Shown here piece after piece: positions 10,093 to 23,429 of a DNA stretch of 64,000 nucleotides. Location: the NCBI GenBank assembly GCA_009741485.1, contig CM019216.1:42874844-42938843 (forward strand), given 5' to 3'. A program made the translations under genes and the position numbers. The notes below the pieces were generated by a model. That model had not been told where the DNA came from and made no database searches. It saw only the letters and a program-made list of their open reading frames with translations. The DNA is from Malurus cyaneus samueli (lineage: Eukaryota > Chordata > Aves > Passeriformes > Maluridae). How positions within the stretch are numbered: position 1 is the first letter of the stretch; every line of letters begins with the position of its first letter.

Positions 10093-13000
10093 TTACCACA
10101 CGTGTTAATGTTTTCTTTCAGCTTTTGCAAGACATGCAGGAGAATTTTTCACACAAACTCTCATTTTAGGGTTTCATGAAAGTATAATATACAAGGCACA
10201 TTTATGGTCAAAAGGAAATTCAATTAAAATGTGTTCAATTCTAGTAATTTATATTCATGCTATAATGAGAGTTGTAGCACAAAGCATATCTGCCAATATT
10301 TGTTTGCAAGTAAATGAGAGTTTGTAGGGCCTTTTTCTCCGCTCATTTGGTATTTGCTGCTTTCAAGCATTTTGTGACTGAATTTTATGAGCATGAATGA
10401 TCATAGAAAGCAAGTTTTATGCTCCTGTGATCACAGGGAAAATGTGACTTATGTGACTTGAGGAAAATGAGCTTACTTATTAAATGCAATGTTTCTAAAA
10501 ACCTAGGGAAAAATACATCTTCCTTTGAACTAGAGAGCATAGCAAGACAATGAAACAGAGATTTCTCCTCTACAGTACCAGGCATCAGGCACAAAATAAA
10601 CCATTCTAGGTAACAAATACAGTGGAGAAAATGGAGATCTGAGTGGAAAAGCTACGTGAAAAGAGAAATAAAATTTGTCAGACATGATTTGCTGTGGACC
10701 TGGCTGAACTCTGATACTGAGTTTCCAAATGCTTTACCATTCTAGAATTTAAAGTGAATGATGATGCCTCATTAAGAGATTTTCCTTAATGCTTATTTGT
10801 CTAAGCCAATTGTTTACACTGCCCTCACTCCTTGGGCATTTGCCCAACAATCCATCTGAAGGTCCAGGTTATGCCGTTCCCTGGGTGACCAGTGGCTGGG
10901 AGTGTTTTCGTTTGAAAAATACAAAGGGAGACATTTTTCAGGTAGCTCAAATGCCTCTCATGTATTTTCACATCTGGAAACTGGGGTTATGCAGTTTCAT
11001 GTTTAATCCCATATTGGAAATGTACACAGGATCCCTGCATGCAATCGCAGGAACTCTGGCAGTGGCAACATCTGTCCTTCAGAGCACCTGAGTAATGAAG
11101 TTTAACTAATGTAAGGAAATACAAAACCAATTTCTAAATCTTATGCCTCTGCTTATGAATGCAGTGGTCCTATTTAACTGCAGATAGGACATTACTCTCC
11201 ATATTTACAGAACTGTATTCAAAATAACCTCTTTTACCCTCACAGAAAAACCCCAGCTCTGTTAAAAGTCAGCTTCTGGAGAGCCTTTCTCCAAATCCCT
11301 TTAATTAACTGGTCTGTGCTGATTGTTGTCACCCTGCTGCTACAAAACGTAACCAACCTTAGTGCATGACAGGATGCAAAACCTCAAAGACTTTGGGTTT
11401 TTCCTGAAAGGGAGGCTGGCTGCCTGCCAATGAGAACTGCTACAGATTATTTATTCCCAGAGGAAAGCTGGGCTGCCTTGACATGGAAGCCAGGAGTGAC
11501 TACAGAGCTATTTTATTAGGGGCATTAGGGCTTCCTCAGGACCAAACAGATCCAAAGGAGCAGCTGTTATTGTGGCCACTGTCACATCACAAATGTGGCT
11601 CCAGGTCTCAAAGCGTGGTCAAGAGGCTGTGGGGAGGAGGCAGGGAGATGAGGCAGAGGGGTTTTCTGCTTGTTCCACACTGATTTAGGTCCTGTGGAGC
11701 AGCGCTGCCCAGGGACAGACCCAGCCAGCTCCCTGGAGCTCTGGCAGGAATAAGCAGCCATCCCAGCAGTCTGTTATACACCCAAACTCGCACCAGACCT
11801 TAGGGGAGCATTTCCTCATCTTGCAGGACTAATTCAACTCACTTCCAGCTTTGGTTTTAGCAAAATCACACCCTCACCGGGAAATCTGCCCTTGGGACCC
11901 AGTTGCAATGGTAATCTACGAAGCAGCATTTCTCTCACCATGAGTGATCCTGGAGGCAGTCATAGCTGCCTAATAATTAATAGAATTAATAATTAATAGA
12001 ATTAAGTAAACGGAATAATTAAGAATAGAATTAAGTAAATGGAAAGAAAAAATAAAAATCTACATTTTCTGGTCAAACTCAAAATGTGCTATGCAGAAGC
12101 TTTTGACCCTAGTGAAAGTTTGCATGCTAAGCTAAACGCTTTGACTGCAAATGAATTTACATGGCTACAAAGCAGAAATCCACATCTTGAAGTCTCCATT
12201 GGTTCTTGTTTTCCCATTCTGTCTGGATAGGACTGGGGAACAGTGGAGTCACACATAAAGAAAACTTTCCAGGTTTTTGTTCTCCATAGGCAGCTCCACA
12301 CATTTGGTTGCTCATGAATGCATGGGATGTATCTGCTTGTTTCAGTGCAGCAAGGCACAGGCCAAAGCCTTTATCCCCGCAGCAAAATGATCCTAAGAAT
12401 ATGTGTTCAGCTCACTGAAGTCTTTTTTTGTTGATTTTTTTAAGGTAGTTAGACTGTGGAGACAGAACATAAATTTACTTATGGGAGCATTTCAAATCTT
12501 AGCACACACATTTGTGAGCTTGAGTTTCCAGCATACATCATGACAGTTACGAGTATATTTCAAATAGAGATACAGTCTGTCTCTGAAAGATATGCTTTGT
12601 CAATTGTGGCTGCAAACTGTATGTAATTTTAGAGTGCTTTCTTTTTTTATACATTGATATTGTTGTGATATCAGTGATAACAAATTAGGTAGGTGCAGAA
12701 TTCTCTGTAATATTAGCTGAAACCAAATATACAGTATTTGTCATGTGATACCTGTAAAAATCCTCAAATGTTATTTTAACTTTATATTCCATTCAGGTGA
12801 AGGTACAATGATTAGCTGAAATACAACAGAGCAAATGCAATCGGAGTAAAGTACACAGACAGAAAGAGGGTGGCTAAAATGGTTTGGCATTTTTGAACAC
12901 GACTTATACTTTGCTATCTGCACATCACTCTTTTGGGCAGCTGTGCTTGTTTATTTAATTAACAATGCTCATTACACAGTATCTTAAATATAAGCAGGTT

Positions 13001-13740
13001 GGTAATTTTCCAGTATCTCTGCTAAAAGTGAGTGCATAAGCAAACCCCAGATGTTTTCATTTTATACAACTTGATATTCAGTGGGCACAGAGCAGCACAG
13101 CACAGCAAACCACTGCCCATCCCTGATCACACGACATCTGTGTGTAGCTGTGATTATATCAGAATATTCCTGCCAATCAACACACATCAATCTCAAATAC
13201 TAACTCTGCTTATTAAAACTTGTTTGAGTGAAAATAACTACAGATTTGTAAGGATAGATTTCTGTTGTGAGCTGAAGACAATCAGAATGGCCCCATTTAT
13301 TGATAGAAATTCCTTGAAAGTGGATTTTTGTCCTGTTTCAGATACTATGCTTGAACAATCAATGGAAATTTTATTACTTTTTCTTAGTTTTTTTTTTTCT
13401 CCTGCCACCCCTAAAGTATAGTACCAACTAGAGTGTCTTTTTTCAGCTGAAAATACAGTTGGAACAATATGGTCTTTTTAGAGGAATTGCAGGAACCTCC
13501 ATGTTTTGGTCAGCACTTTGTCTTACAGTTTTTTGACTGTGTGTCCAGTAAAAACAAATATGATGAGGAGACATATAGGGAAGAATGAATGTGCATATTC
13601 TCTGACTGAGAGGGCCACGTGTGTTTCCATGGGATCTTGCTGCTTCTGCCCTAGCAGGGAATGTGCAGAATCTACTGAAATGAATGACAGAGGAAACAGT
13701 GCTTGAAGGTGGGAAATGAGTGGGAGCTGAAGTTAGTAAA
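10093..13740. other. Unique noncoding DNA, no gene seen
   Basis: Frames such as 10789-11091 (100 codons) and 12089-12358 antisense (89 codons) have no recognisable domain and no supporting exon signals. The part around 11480-11800 is GC-richer than its surroundings. A short AT-rich tandem repeat at 11971-12042 is listed separately. Nothing else was recognised. Confidence 0.55.
11971..12042. repeat. AT-rich short tandem repeat
   Basis: TAATAATTAATAGAAT-type units are repeated directly from 11971, followed by two copies of AATAGAATTAAGTAAA(C/T)GG ending near 12042. This is a local duplication in AT-rich DNA of about 72 bp, with no coding meaning. Confidence 0.85.
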
Positions 13741-13800
13741 GTCATGGAATACCAGGATGGAAGGGGACCTCAAGGATCCTCTGGTCCCAACTTCTTTGTC
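13741..13800 (-). mobile_element. CR1-type LINE 3' end, antisense fragment
   Basis: GTCATGGAATACCAGGATGG, then AAGGGGACCTCAAGGATC and TGGTCCCAAC, resemble the reverse complement of a CR1 3' end (TCATAGAATCAC...GGTTGGAAGGGACC...CATC...GTCCAAC). Only about 60 bases are convincing. The sequence following could be more of a diverged copy, but I cannot follow it. Confidence 0.5.
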
Positions 13801-16535
13801 TGGAGAAGGTGTAGATCACACGGGAACTTTTTCTTCACCTTCTGAGCAGCTAAATTCTGTCTTTTACTGGGAAGACACTGGGCCATGAGCAGTACATGAT
13901 TCTGAATCAAGCAGAATCATGAGAAGACCTGCTTTCTGCACTAGTTTAAAGGCTTGGAGTTTTATAGCAGAGTTTCTTCTAGAAGAATGGGAGGAGTTAC
14001 AGTTCCCCTCAACAGTTTTATTGAGTTATGCAGGCAAAGCCAAAACATCTGCTGGAAAGCTACATAGAAGGCTACTGTAGTCATCCTACAAACCTGGGCC
14101 TGCCAGGCATTTTAGGGAAAAAAAAGGTTTTTTTCAGGTATACTTTTATCTCTGTAAATTTGTGAACAGATTTAGGGACAGAGTAACAAGAATTCTGCCA
14201 GTTCTGGAAGGTGAATGCATTCAAGCTGCCTCTGTCCCACCAGACCACTTGGCCACAAACTTTCAATATTCAAGGGCTGGAATGAGTGGTGTTTGGTGGG
14301 ATCATGCTGCATCCTCTTGGGAAAAAAGTGTGGCTCCTGGGGTCTGGAAGAGAGAGAGATAGTACCATTCTATAATCCTTGTTCATTTCCTCAGAGAGGG
14401 AAATATCTTGGCCTATAAAGAGGCTGGCATTTATGTTTGACTTTGGGAAGTGGCTGTAATGGAAGAGAAAAAGAGAACCTAACTGTTTTTTTGTTGAGGT
14501 ATACCAAAGGATCAGTTCCAGAATCCTACCCAGAAATACATGGTCTTCAGCTCATTTTAGCCCAAGGACACACAGAAATTGGGCAGAAATATGTGAGGCA
14601 ATATATTCAAGCTGAGAAAGAGCAATGGCAAAGAAATAAAGCTCCCTGCTTAAAACCCGTGAGAACAATATCTGTAATGCAGATGTGCAGAGACACCTTT
14701 TGGTGTGATCTTTTTCCTCTCTTTCTTCAAATCTGACCGTGTATCTGAAAGGAGAATGATTCATGCTCAAATGAAGGGAGTAAAAGCATGAAGATCACAC
14801 ATTTATATGAAGAAGGCTCTGAACCTTGCAAATGAGCCGCTGGTTCTGCAGCTCAATGTGCTTGCTTGAGTGTTGGCTAATATAGAGCAGAACACTCTGA
14901 GGCAGAATAACCCATAAATCTCTGGAGCTTAGATGGGATTTGGATTTTCTGGATGAAATAGCAGCCTCTTTTTTTTTTTTTTTTTTTTTTTGGTTTAGTT
15001 TTTTTTTTTGTTGTTTGTTTTTCTTTTTGTTTGTTTTTTTGTTTTTTTTTTTTTTTTTGTTTACTGTTTTTCTCCCAGAAGATAGAAGAAATTCAGCTGT
15101 GAATTTTGGGTAGTGGGACAAAGGGACTGTGAGGCTCATAGAGCATAAGGCTGATAGAGCACCCAAATCTCCAAATCTTCTCAGTTTCAAGTGGTTGGTG
15201 AACTCTGTACTGAAATTAAGACATAAGTTCAAGGCTCTAAGCTGGTCCACAGACATCTCTACTCATTGCCAGAGTGCACAGCATTTTCTGAACCCCATCA
15301 GTGTAATTTCTGACTCTGTAAAACTTGAGAGGGCTTTTCTGTGAACCTTTGCCCTCCATTTGTCAGAAAGGTACACATTTGAAAGGCTACCCAGCAGGGG
15401 AAATTGCATTACTATTTCAATGAGATAAGAATAGGAGAGAGAAGGGGTGAAATGTGACTCAAGGTTTGTTATTTGTCTGTTCCTGCCTCAAGAGGCATGG
15501 GATTTGGACAAAATCAATCTTTGCAAAGACAGAAGCATTTGTTAGGTGAGAGTAATATATATGGGACAAAAGTTGTCATGTTTACCTATCATCTGATGAA
15601 ACGTAACAAACACTTTTATTGAAGGTGTTAAACGTTGTTCAAATGCATGGGAAATACACACCCTCTTATGTAAAGAGCTTTGGTACTTCAGGATGGAAAA
15701 GCAAAATATATGGGTGAGCAGAGAGGTCTGTGCAGTTGTGTGACCTCTCCCATTGATGGCTGAGAGGAGATAAAGAGCACTTGCAGAATATGGGCACTGT
15801 CACCCCACTGCTCACCGCAGCTATTACAAGTGGAGTATTGGGGATGGCTGTGGCTTGGCAATACGAGATTCTTTTGCTTTCATGAAAAAGATATGGACTA
15901 TTATCAAGTCTTTAGATCCACACAATGAAAGAGTTCATTTCTTGGAATATTCAAGACAGTTTCAGAAAATTTACTTCCTTTTTCTGAAGACACAGAAATT
16001 GAAATCTTTTTCCATCACAAAAAGAAAAAAAAAAAGACAAGACAAAAAGCAGATATGTGCAATTCCTTCACATTATCTCACTTTTTTAACACTTTTCCCA
16101 CAGAAAATATAAGATGTATTTTTTCCTATTGTCTTGCAATGTTTTTTAAATGGTTTATTTTTAATTTAAAAATTTTTCTTTGACTTTGATTTAAAAGGTC
16201 TGCTAAAATGAGAAAGCAATTCCTGTTATAGACTGGAAGGGCTGAAAAAGCTTTTGTAGAAAAAGAAGTGTTATTGTAACTACAAGTAAAATATTTCACA
16301 CAGTCATGTCAGAAAGTAAAAAGAATTGTAGGGAGGCAAATTGCATGTTTGAAGCCAGTCACACAGTGGAAAGGAAGTGGTAGCTGATGGGAAAATGAGT
16401 AGGCAGAGAAAGAGATTTCTTTGTGAGGTATTGAAAGGAAACTGTTGTAGTGAACTCGATATTTTTTAAGGACTGAAAAGACAGAAGATGTTTTCAGCAT
16501 TATGACTGATCTGTCATGGAAGATCTAAAGAAAAG
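13801..16535. other. Unique noncoding DNA with a T-rich simple repeat, no gene seen
   Basis: No recognisable gene. The 153-codon antisense frame at 14795-15256 exists only because the T-rich tract at 14969-15070 reads as a lysine/asparagine run on the minus strand. Other frames of 60-99 codons are unremarkable. Confidence 0.55.
14969..15070. repeat. T-rich low-complexity tract, about 100 bp
   Basis: Runs of T up to about 20 bases are separated by single G or short GTTTG, GTTG and TTCTTT interruptions. On the minus strand it is an A-rich tract. It may be a decayed homopolymer or (TTTG)n expansion. It accounts for the lysine-rich antisense open frame across it. Confidence 0.92.
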
Positions 16536-16750
16536 AGTTCTGCCTGAATATGAGGGAAAACTTCTTTGCTGTGCGAGTGACCTATGGAACAGTCACCCAG
16601 AGAGATTGTGGAGTGTCCCTCACTGGAGAAATTCATCAACTGCCTGGACACAATCCTGTACCATGTGCTCTGGGATGACCCTGCCTGAGCAGGGAGGTGG
16701 GAACAGATGACTCTCTGTGGTCCCTCCCAACCTGACCCATTCTGTGACCC
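16536..16750 (+). mobile_element. CR1 LINE 3' end fragment
   Basis: Begins near TGCCTGAATATGAGGGAAAA and runs through ACTTCTTTGCTGTGCGAGTG, GAGAGATTGTGGAGTGTCCC, GAGAAATTCATCAACTGCCT and ATCCTGTACCATGTGCTCTG to CCCTCCCAACCTGACCCATT, ending near TCTGTGACCC. This is the 3' UTR of a CR1 subfamily different from the copy at 3371 (its text is the 'CTGGACACAATCCTG...GTGCTCTGGGATGACCCTGC' type). A few bases are missing after GAGTGAC. No tail repeat remains. Confidence 0.88.
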
Positions 16751-19700
16751 AAACACAAAGAAAATTAATAGTCAGGGGTAGATGTCTGAGGGAATTGAGG
16801 ACATTTCCATAACCCAAGGTGGGTCACTCTCTTTGTAGAAAATATTTGTCTTTTCAGGTAGAGGGAACTTGTGAGAACTTGCACTGGCATGGGTTGATGG
16901 AGGGAAAATGAGACTATAGCAGAAAGAGGCATTGGTTAGCCTCCAAACCCAACATGTTGTACCAACCTTGACTTCAAATCTAGTTAGTTATTGATCTTTC
17001 AGACCTTATTCTTTCTGCTGATTCACAGATTTTATCTTTTCAACTCACTTGTACAAGTGAGAACACCCTGGAAGCACATCAGGGAAGGGGTTTGCATTCA
17101 TGACATTTAAGGTTTGTATGCAAAATTGAGATAGAAAACCCTCCTTTCCATGGCAGTGTCTGAGGAACAGCACATAGGAATGACTAGCTCAGTGAGAAAC
17201 AGTCAGTGTGCAGTAGCACAGCTTTTTACACTGCATTATCAGTATGCTGAGGCAGATGGCTCCTAAGGACATTGTTTCTGACACTGCCAGATTTTCAGGT
17301 ACATCACCTGTTAGGAGATGCTCCAAATGAGATCCTTAGGAAAATGCCCTGTTTCAGTGCATGAGTAGTGAATCCAGCTGCTCTTTATGTTTCATGTGCC
17401 AGTCCAAGTTTTCACGATCTGCCCTGACCCCAGTCAGACCTCTGCTTTCTTCATTTTTCACTAAAAATGCCTGATCTTCCCATGTAAATAGCCTAAGTTT
17501 GCCTATTGCTTTATGCTCTGGCCCCAGAAAATAACCATGTCAGATTAAGTCACTACACTTGTCTTTTTACAGCAAGGTGGGCATAGGATGGGTAGCTGTT
17601 GTCCAAAGTTATGTTTTCCCTCCTGGATTTTGAAAATTCATAATATCTTATATGGAAATGCACATGGAGCCAACGCTCATTGCTGTTTGCAGGATGTATG
17701 GTGGATATTTAGACACTTGAAGGCGAGTAAACCTTATGAATAAACTGTGCTGACTCTCTGCATGTCGATCCCCCTGGACCTGCTCTGTCATGATCTCATT
17801 AAAGTATCATTTAGCTTTCATTAGGGCAGAAAGCAAATACAGGAGTGGCTGTCAATCTCAGTCTATTTTACAATTCTGGGGCCAAATCCTTTTCACCTCA
17901 CTGGAACAATTTGTTCCACAGAAATCAGTGAAGAATTTCTGTTAAGATTTGCTCTTGATCAAAGTAGAATGACCTGATACTGCTACTAATTAAGCTTCTC
18001 TCTGCTGAGCCTCAGCAAAGTTCAACAGATGTGAGGCTGTCTTCTTGCTGAGAGGCAACTACACCCTACTCACTGCAGAGCTGCTCAGGCCTCAGGTGGG
18101 CCAGTCTGAAATGATGGCTGGGAACATATTGATTTAGTTTGCTTTGAAAGGAACAAGCGATGATTTCTGAAATCAGACTTGGTGACCTCTTGCTCTCCCA
18201 TCCATCCCATGGGAATACCCTCTGGTACAGAGCCTGACACCCAAGCCTTGCTGGCAGCCAGCTGAGGTGTTGAGTGGAAATCATAAGTAATGGGAAGTTA
18301 TTTTACACTGAGGCTTAATATTGTGGAGGAAAACAAATCTATTAAGTGGGCTTCTAGTGAAAAATGAGAGCTGACTGTTGCAAAGTATTACAAGAAAAAG
18401 CAAATAAAACATTAAGTATTATCTGATCTAGAATGGTTCTTCCCTTTTGCTTGTTTGATCTGACAATTAAAGGGGTTAATTATATCAAAGAACAGTTCTA
18501 ACAGAGGAAAATTCTAGTGACATCAGACGCATAATTGAAATACATTCAAGCTGTTGGTGCAATAAGTTGGATACTATATTGCAAAGAGTCTAATTTGTAG
18601 GGCATTTGGGTAAAATGAAACTCAATGCATTGTGTATTGCACATCCACATGCATTTGTGTTTTGGATTGGGGAATTGCAATTATTCCCCAAAAAATGAGG
18701 AACTCCCAGTAAGAATGGGGCATAAACTCACTTTGATTAAGTCTCTGCTCTTTGTACACAGTGTCAGAAACAATATCTATAGGATAGTGAAGTGCATGGC
18801 GAGGTGCATTATGTTTTACTCTGCTCTTCTATTCGAACTACCTTTACTAAATGATTTCTTGTGTGGTAATCAAGCCCTGATGAGGTCTGACAACCTTACA
18901 GCTGAGTGCTGTTCAGGAACAAAAAAAGGTTTCCTATTCTGGACTGCTTCCAAGCCAAAGACTCATCCTGCAAGTGCATCTGTCCTGGTGTGTTCAGCAC
19001 TCAAGCAAGACTAAAGGCACCACTGGCACACAACCCATCTCTAGGTAAAAAGCAGAAAATGGAGGGACTGACATGAGAAGAATGTACTGATGTATTGGAA
19101 ATGAGAAAAATGTCATGGATGAAATTCTAATTCTGTTGAAGTTAATGAAAACATTGGCACTGATTGAATTAGGTCAGGGTTCCATCAGTCTCTACATTTC
19201 TTACCAAAGGATCTTTATATTCGTGACTGGCGATTCCTTAAATGCATTAATACAAAAGTGGATGTTGATGGTGCCAGAGTACAGGTCTTTTTGAAGAATG
19301 TGCTTTGACTATCAAGGGTAAATGCAAGGTATTTGTTAATATAAATGGAAAAAAACATGGAACTCAAGCTTCCCTAAATGTATATTTCTTTGGCTTGAAC
19401 TTGATGATTAATTTGAAAAAAAAAGATGCTTGAAAAGGTCGATTTTGAAAATTTTCGAAGAAAACAATTTAAACCTATAATCCCATACTGTAATTTTCCT
19501 CCTATTTATTGTTTTTAAATGTGAAATAATATAACAAAACAATATATTTAGCTTTATCAGCAACAAAATATATGTATAGATATACATACAGAAACAAAAA
19601 TCTTGAAAGATATATACTTTTTATTACTAATAGAATCACACCTTTACAGGTTTGAGGTATGAAACTTAAGGCATTACAAGAGTTGCTCACATCATTACAT

Positions 19701-21578
19701 CATTTCTGGATGTTTGGAGGAGATAAGAGAATACAGAGCCTGGCTCTGCCCTAGATTTTCCTCTCACCTTGAAAGTTGCGTTGGGTAGGATGGATTTACC
19801 TGCCCTCTGAGCACTGTTTCAGGTACCAAACGTTTAAAGGGTTTGCACTTCACTGTAAAAACCTCTTCACAGAGACCAGGGGATTTTTGATAGAGTGAGT
19901 ATGTCGTGACTGCTCTCGTAGCAAGAGAGGGACATTTTCAGACCTTTTGACTCCCTCAATGCTCTTTCCTACAACAGGCATTAGCTGCAAGGCTGCTCAC
20001 GGACAAAAAGAGCAGCTCCCTGTGCCCATGGATTAATTCACTGACATTAGCCCTGGTGCAGGTGACTACACCTTTGGGACAGCAATAGGAATTTGGACAT
20101 GTAAAGAACCTCTTTCCTCTACTGCTTTTGTAAGCACAAGGCTTCACTGGGACGCTCTAAATTTCTTCAGCAAGGTTTGGCAATTATATGTAATACCTTA
20201 GAGTGCCACTTCTTGACCACCCACTCCTATTTTGTGTTGATGCAGTTCAACTTTGTAAATTAAGTTTGTTCAGAAGAGATTAATCCGCCTTTGAGTTTTA
20301 CAGCATGCACATATGATAATAATAAAAGCTGCAGGAATATTTATTCTCTGGTGATGCAAATGGGAAATGAACTTTTCCTCTCTTACCCTTCCCTCCACTC
20401 TTCTGCCAAACAGGAAACACTGGTGGGTGGACAGAGTTGGAAGTTGTCACTAGATTGAATAACTGGAATTTGGAGAGCTTGTGAAAAATTCTTCCAAATT
20501 GGGTTTGCTTCTTTTTCTTCTCTGATCCCTGGGAGGACAGATTTCTCAGCAGTATTTTCATGTGACTTCTTACAGAAATCCTTCAAAATAGAATTTGTTT
20601 TTAAGACACAGTTCTTTTCAGGCTTGAAAAGCCAACAACTGCCTGGACAGTGTGGCTGTGTCCCATGGAGCCAGATGTCTGAAGTCCAGCTTGAAATCTA
20701 CTGGCAATTTGTGAAAACTCATGCTGTTGCTATGCATGTTACATCCCTCTGCCCAGACTGCTTATGAGCTCAGAGTGCTGGTTTCCAGGGCTGTCAATCA
20801 GGCAGCTTTCACCAGAACTAAATTGACTTGAAAGAATCAAAAGAAAAATACCCCTAATTTTTCAAAAGAGATTATTTGCAGTGTGAAAGCTAGTCATTTC
20901 AAATTCAGACATTAATCCAAACCTGTAACCTTTAGAAAGAGCATAATTTACTTGTTCTTTATCATCTAAATGAATGCACATCTCATTTTTTTCAGTTCAA
21001 ATACAGATGAAGTTCAGATGTTTACTTGAAGCAAGTCATTTCAAATTTAACCATGAAAAGTGGAAATATAATCTCCTAGTTCAGAGACACTGTCCTTTTT
21101 TCCATTTAGTACTTGGAAAAACACTTTGTAGCAAGCTGTTTTTAAAGTCTGGGTATTAGTTTTACAGGCTTCATCCTTGCCTTTAAGGACTGATTGATTG
21201 CTCAAACATTTATGAAGTTCAGTGAATAGCTGATGAACATTGATGGATGCTGTGTAATGGGTGAGTTTCACAATAATATGGTGTGATTCCATAACAGGCA
21301 GGTAGTTTCTCCTTTAGCTTCCTCCCTTCTGGGTGAAAGCCATATATGCCCACAAAAGCCTACCTTAGGTGTGGAGCAGGCTAAGCCTGTCTCACAAAGC
21401 ACAATGGGCATGCCATGGGAAGATAGCATGGAAAATCTCATGAAGGGTGTGCTGGCACAGATATCAGAGCTTGGACCAGTCTGGAGTTTGGGGCAGGTGG
21501 AGGGATGGGTATGTATCGACACAGGCAAATCAGACACTGACTGCTGAAAGAGAGGCAGGGGCTGTCCTTCCCAAATGG
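16751..21578. other. Unique noncoding DNA, no gene seen
   Basis: The longest frame (18625-19014, 129 codons) begins in the middle of AT-rich DNA, has no domain and no conserved-looking composition. No transposable element was recognised with confidence. Around 19500-19630 the sequence is very AT-rich with TATA/TACA alternation. Confidence 0.55.
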
Positions 21579-21634
21579 AAAACAAACAAACAAAGATAAA
21601 ACAAACAAACAAAATTAAAACAAACAAACAAAAG
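21579..21634. repeat. (AAAC)n microsatellite, interrupted
   Basis: Three blocks of AAAC/CAAA units (21579-21594, 21600-21613, 21617-21634) are separated by short GAT and TTA interruptions. It lies just upstream of the GATA/T-box-like island. Confidence 0.93.
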
Positions 21635-21784
21635 AGAGTAGGCAGTGTTTATCTGTGCTGACCTGGAGTGCCCTGCTGCACAGAGCCCCCGGGGGAAGGC
21701 ACAGCGATCCCTTTGGAGGATCACATCCAGAGCAGCAGCAGCTGCCCACACAGCAGCCACTGCCTGACTGACACATGCCTGTCA

Positions 21785-22070
21785 GGATGATAAACCCAAC
21801 AGGGAGGTTAAATGTCTCCCCCACCGCCAGCTTCTCAGAAGATAAAGATACGCCCGGAGGGACTGTGAGTAGTTTTAGAAATCCTTGGAAGCGAACGCTG
21901 AAGGAGATAAGGGGCTTAAAAGCAGAGCTTTGCTATCTGTGGGTTAATCTGTCAGGTGTGATAGGGCACAGGCACTGCTGCTCGGCGCGATTGTCACACC
22001 CCAGATAAGGCTGCGACACCGGGACAGCTCTGCTCGCAGTCCCTCCGCCTTTCATGGGGCCACTCACACC
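21785..22070. promoter_or_regulatory. Candidate enhancer island: clustered GATA and T-box-like motifs
   Basis: This stretch is richer in GC and CpG than its surroundings (for example CGGCGCGA near 21983) and is not part of a recognised repeat. GATA-type motifs occur at TGATAA (21787), AGATAAAGATA (21840-21850), AGATAAGG (21905-21912), CTATCTG (21933, reverse), TGATAG (21959) and AGATAAGG again (22003-22010). T-box half-site-like motifs occur as AGGTGTGA (21954-21961) and inverted TCACACC (21994-22000 and 22064-22070). GATA and T-box factors are known to bind together in heart and some blood or limb enhancers. That this island works as an enhancer is inference from motif density only, and a CpG-rich promoter is an alternative. 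Confidence 0.35.
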
Positions 22071-23429
22071 AGAAAAATCCCTGTCTCCTTTCCGACATTC
22101 CTCCTGCCTCCTGCTCTGCATTCTCCACTCTCTCCTCATCCTGCAGGGAGGCCCCTTCCTCTGGGTTTGTCACTGCTGGCAAACGCTGTGGGAAAAGCCC
22201 AAAGCAGAGCTTTTCCCAAGAAAGGCCTTTAACCCTTTGTGCTCTCCCTCAATGCTTCCTTTTAACACTACTCCATTCTGTATGTTTAAAATATTGTATA
22301 AACATGAATATTGTTTATTTTCTGGATGAAGCGGTAATTTTCTCCAGTCAAGGATATCTAAGAGCTAAAACCCCAAAATGTTAAACCAGGCTACATTTTT
22401 TACCCTTGCTCTTCAGAAACTGCTGGATTTGAGTGAAAAAATTTTGATTTCTTTCCTGTTTCTTGAAAAATTTAATTATATACTGTGTGGGAAATCCTGT
22501 AGAAGAGAATAAAACATCCATTTGCTGAGCAGCCTGAAAAGTGAAAAGCAAGCAGAAGCATATCCTGTACCAGATTTCCTCAGGGAAAATCAAATTCAGG
22601 AGAGGAAGTTAGAAATAAAAATATGATCAGATTTACTAAACATCTCTAAACTGTTTTATCTCTTTGGCTAAAAAACAACAAAAACAAATTTGCATTAATG
22701 GAGGCAGATATGAGCTGGAAATATGAGCTGGAAATTGAGAATGAGTTTTTGAGCCATCTCCCCAAAGACTGATGGCTTTGCTAGCCATGCTATCAGAGTT
22801 AGATCAGTCCCAATGGTCATCTGCAGAAATTATTAATCACAGAAAATCCCATAAATATTGTTGAGCCAGGTATAATCTAGCACAGATTAAAGATCTAACA
22901 AAGAAAATATAAAGTGAAGAAATATTATTTATCTTGAAAGATTATATTTGACTTTGCTATCCAAAAACATGGAAAATGTCCTTTTAGGCCAGTGAGTTTT
23001 TCAATAATCTTTGTGGAAGTAAAAACAAAATCTCAACCGATAAATAGAACAGAAAAATTTTATGTGGAGGTAATCTATCAATATTTTAAAGAAAAGGAGT
23101 TCCAAGCATTAGGTGTTCTCCAAGTTCACTACTTGTCAAGGCTTCAGGAAATCCCAGAGATGGGAAGAATTTGTAGAGGTTTTTTGCCTCCATCACTTGT
23201 CCTAGAGCAGAACCAGGTGTTACTACTCCCACTTGCTCATTTTGCGGTCTTTCTTGATGGAGTCCCCCAGGCACTTCAGGCATCAGTGTTTCATTTTCCT
23301 TGACACCCACAAGGTTATCCTAAAGTCTCCCTGGACTTCTCCTTGCTTTTAGGCAAGGGGGTTACTTCTTCTCCCGTCTGCCACAGAAATAGGCACAGGA
23401 ATATGTCTCTGTCACCTATTTGAAGACCT
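22071..23429. other. Unique noncoding DNA, no gene seen
   Basis: No gene recognised. A 13-bp perfect tandem duplication lies at 22708-22733. The right-hand end (about 23270-23430) could belong to the 3' UTR of the antisense LINE that starts next to it, but I cannot match it securely. Confidence 0.5.
22708..22733. repeat. 13-bp perfect tandem duplication
   Basis: ATATGAGCTGGAA occurs twice head-to-tail at 22708-22720 and 22721-22733. It is a simple slippage-type duplication. Confidence 0.95.

Noticed and set aside
14795..15256. 153-codon antisense frame with a long lysine-rich segment
   Set aside because: The lysine run is the translation of the T-rich simple repeat; flanking residues show no domain.
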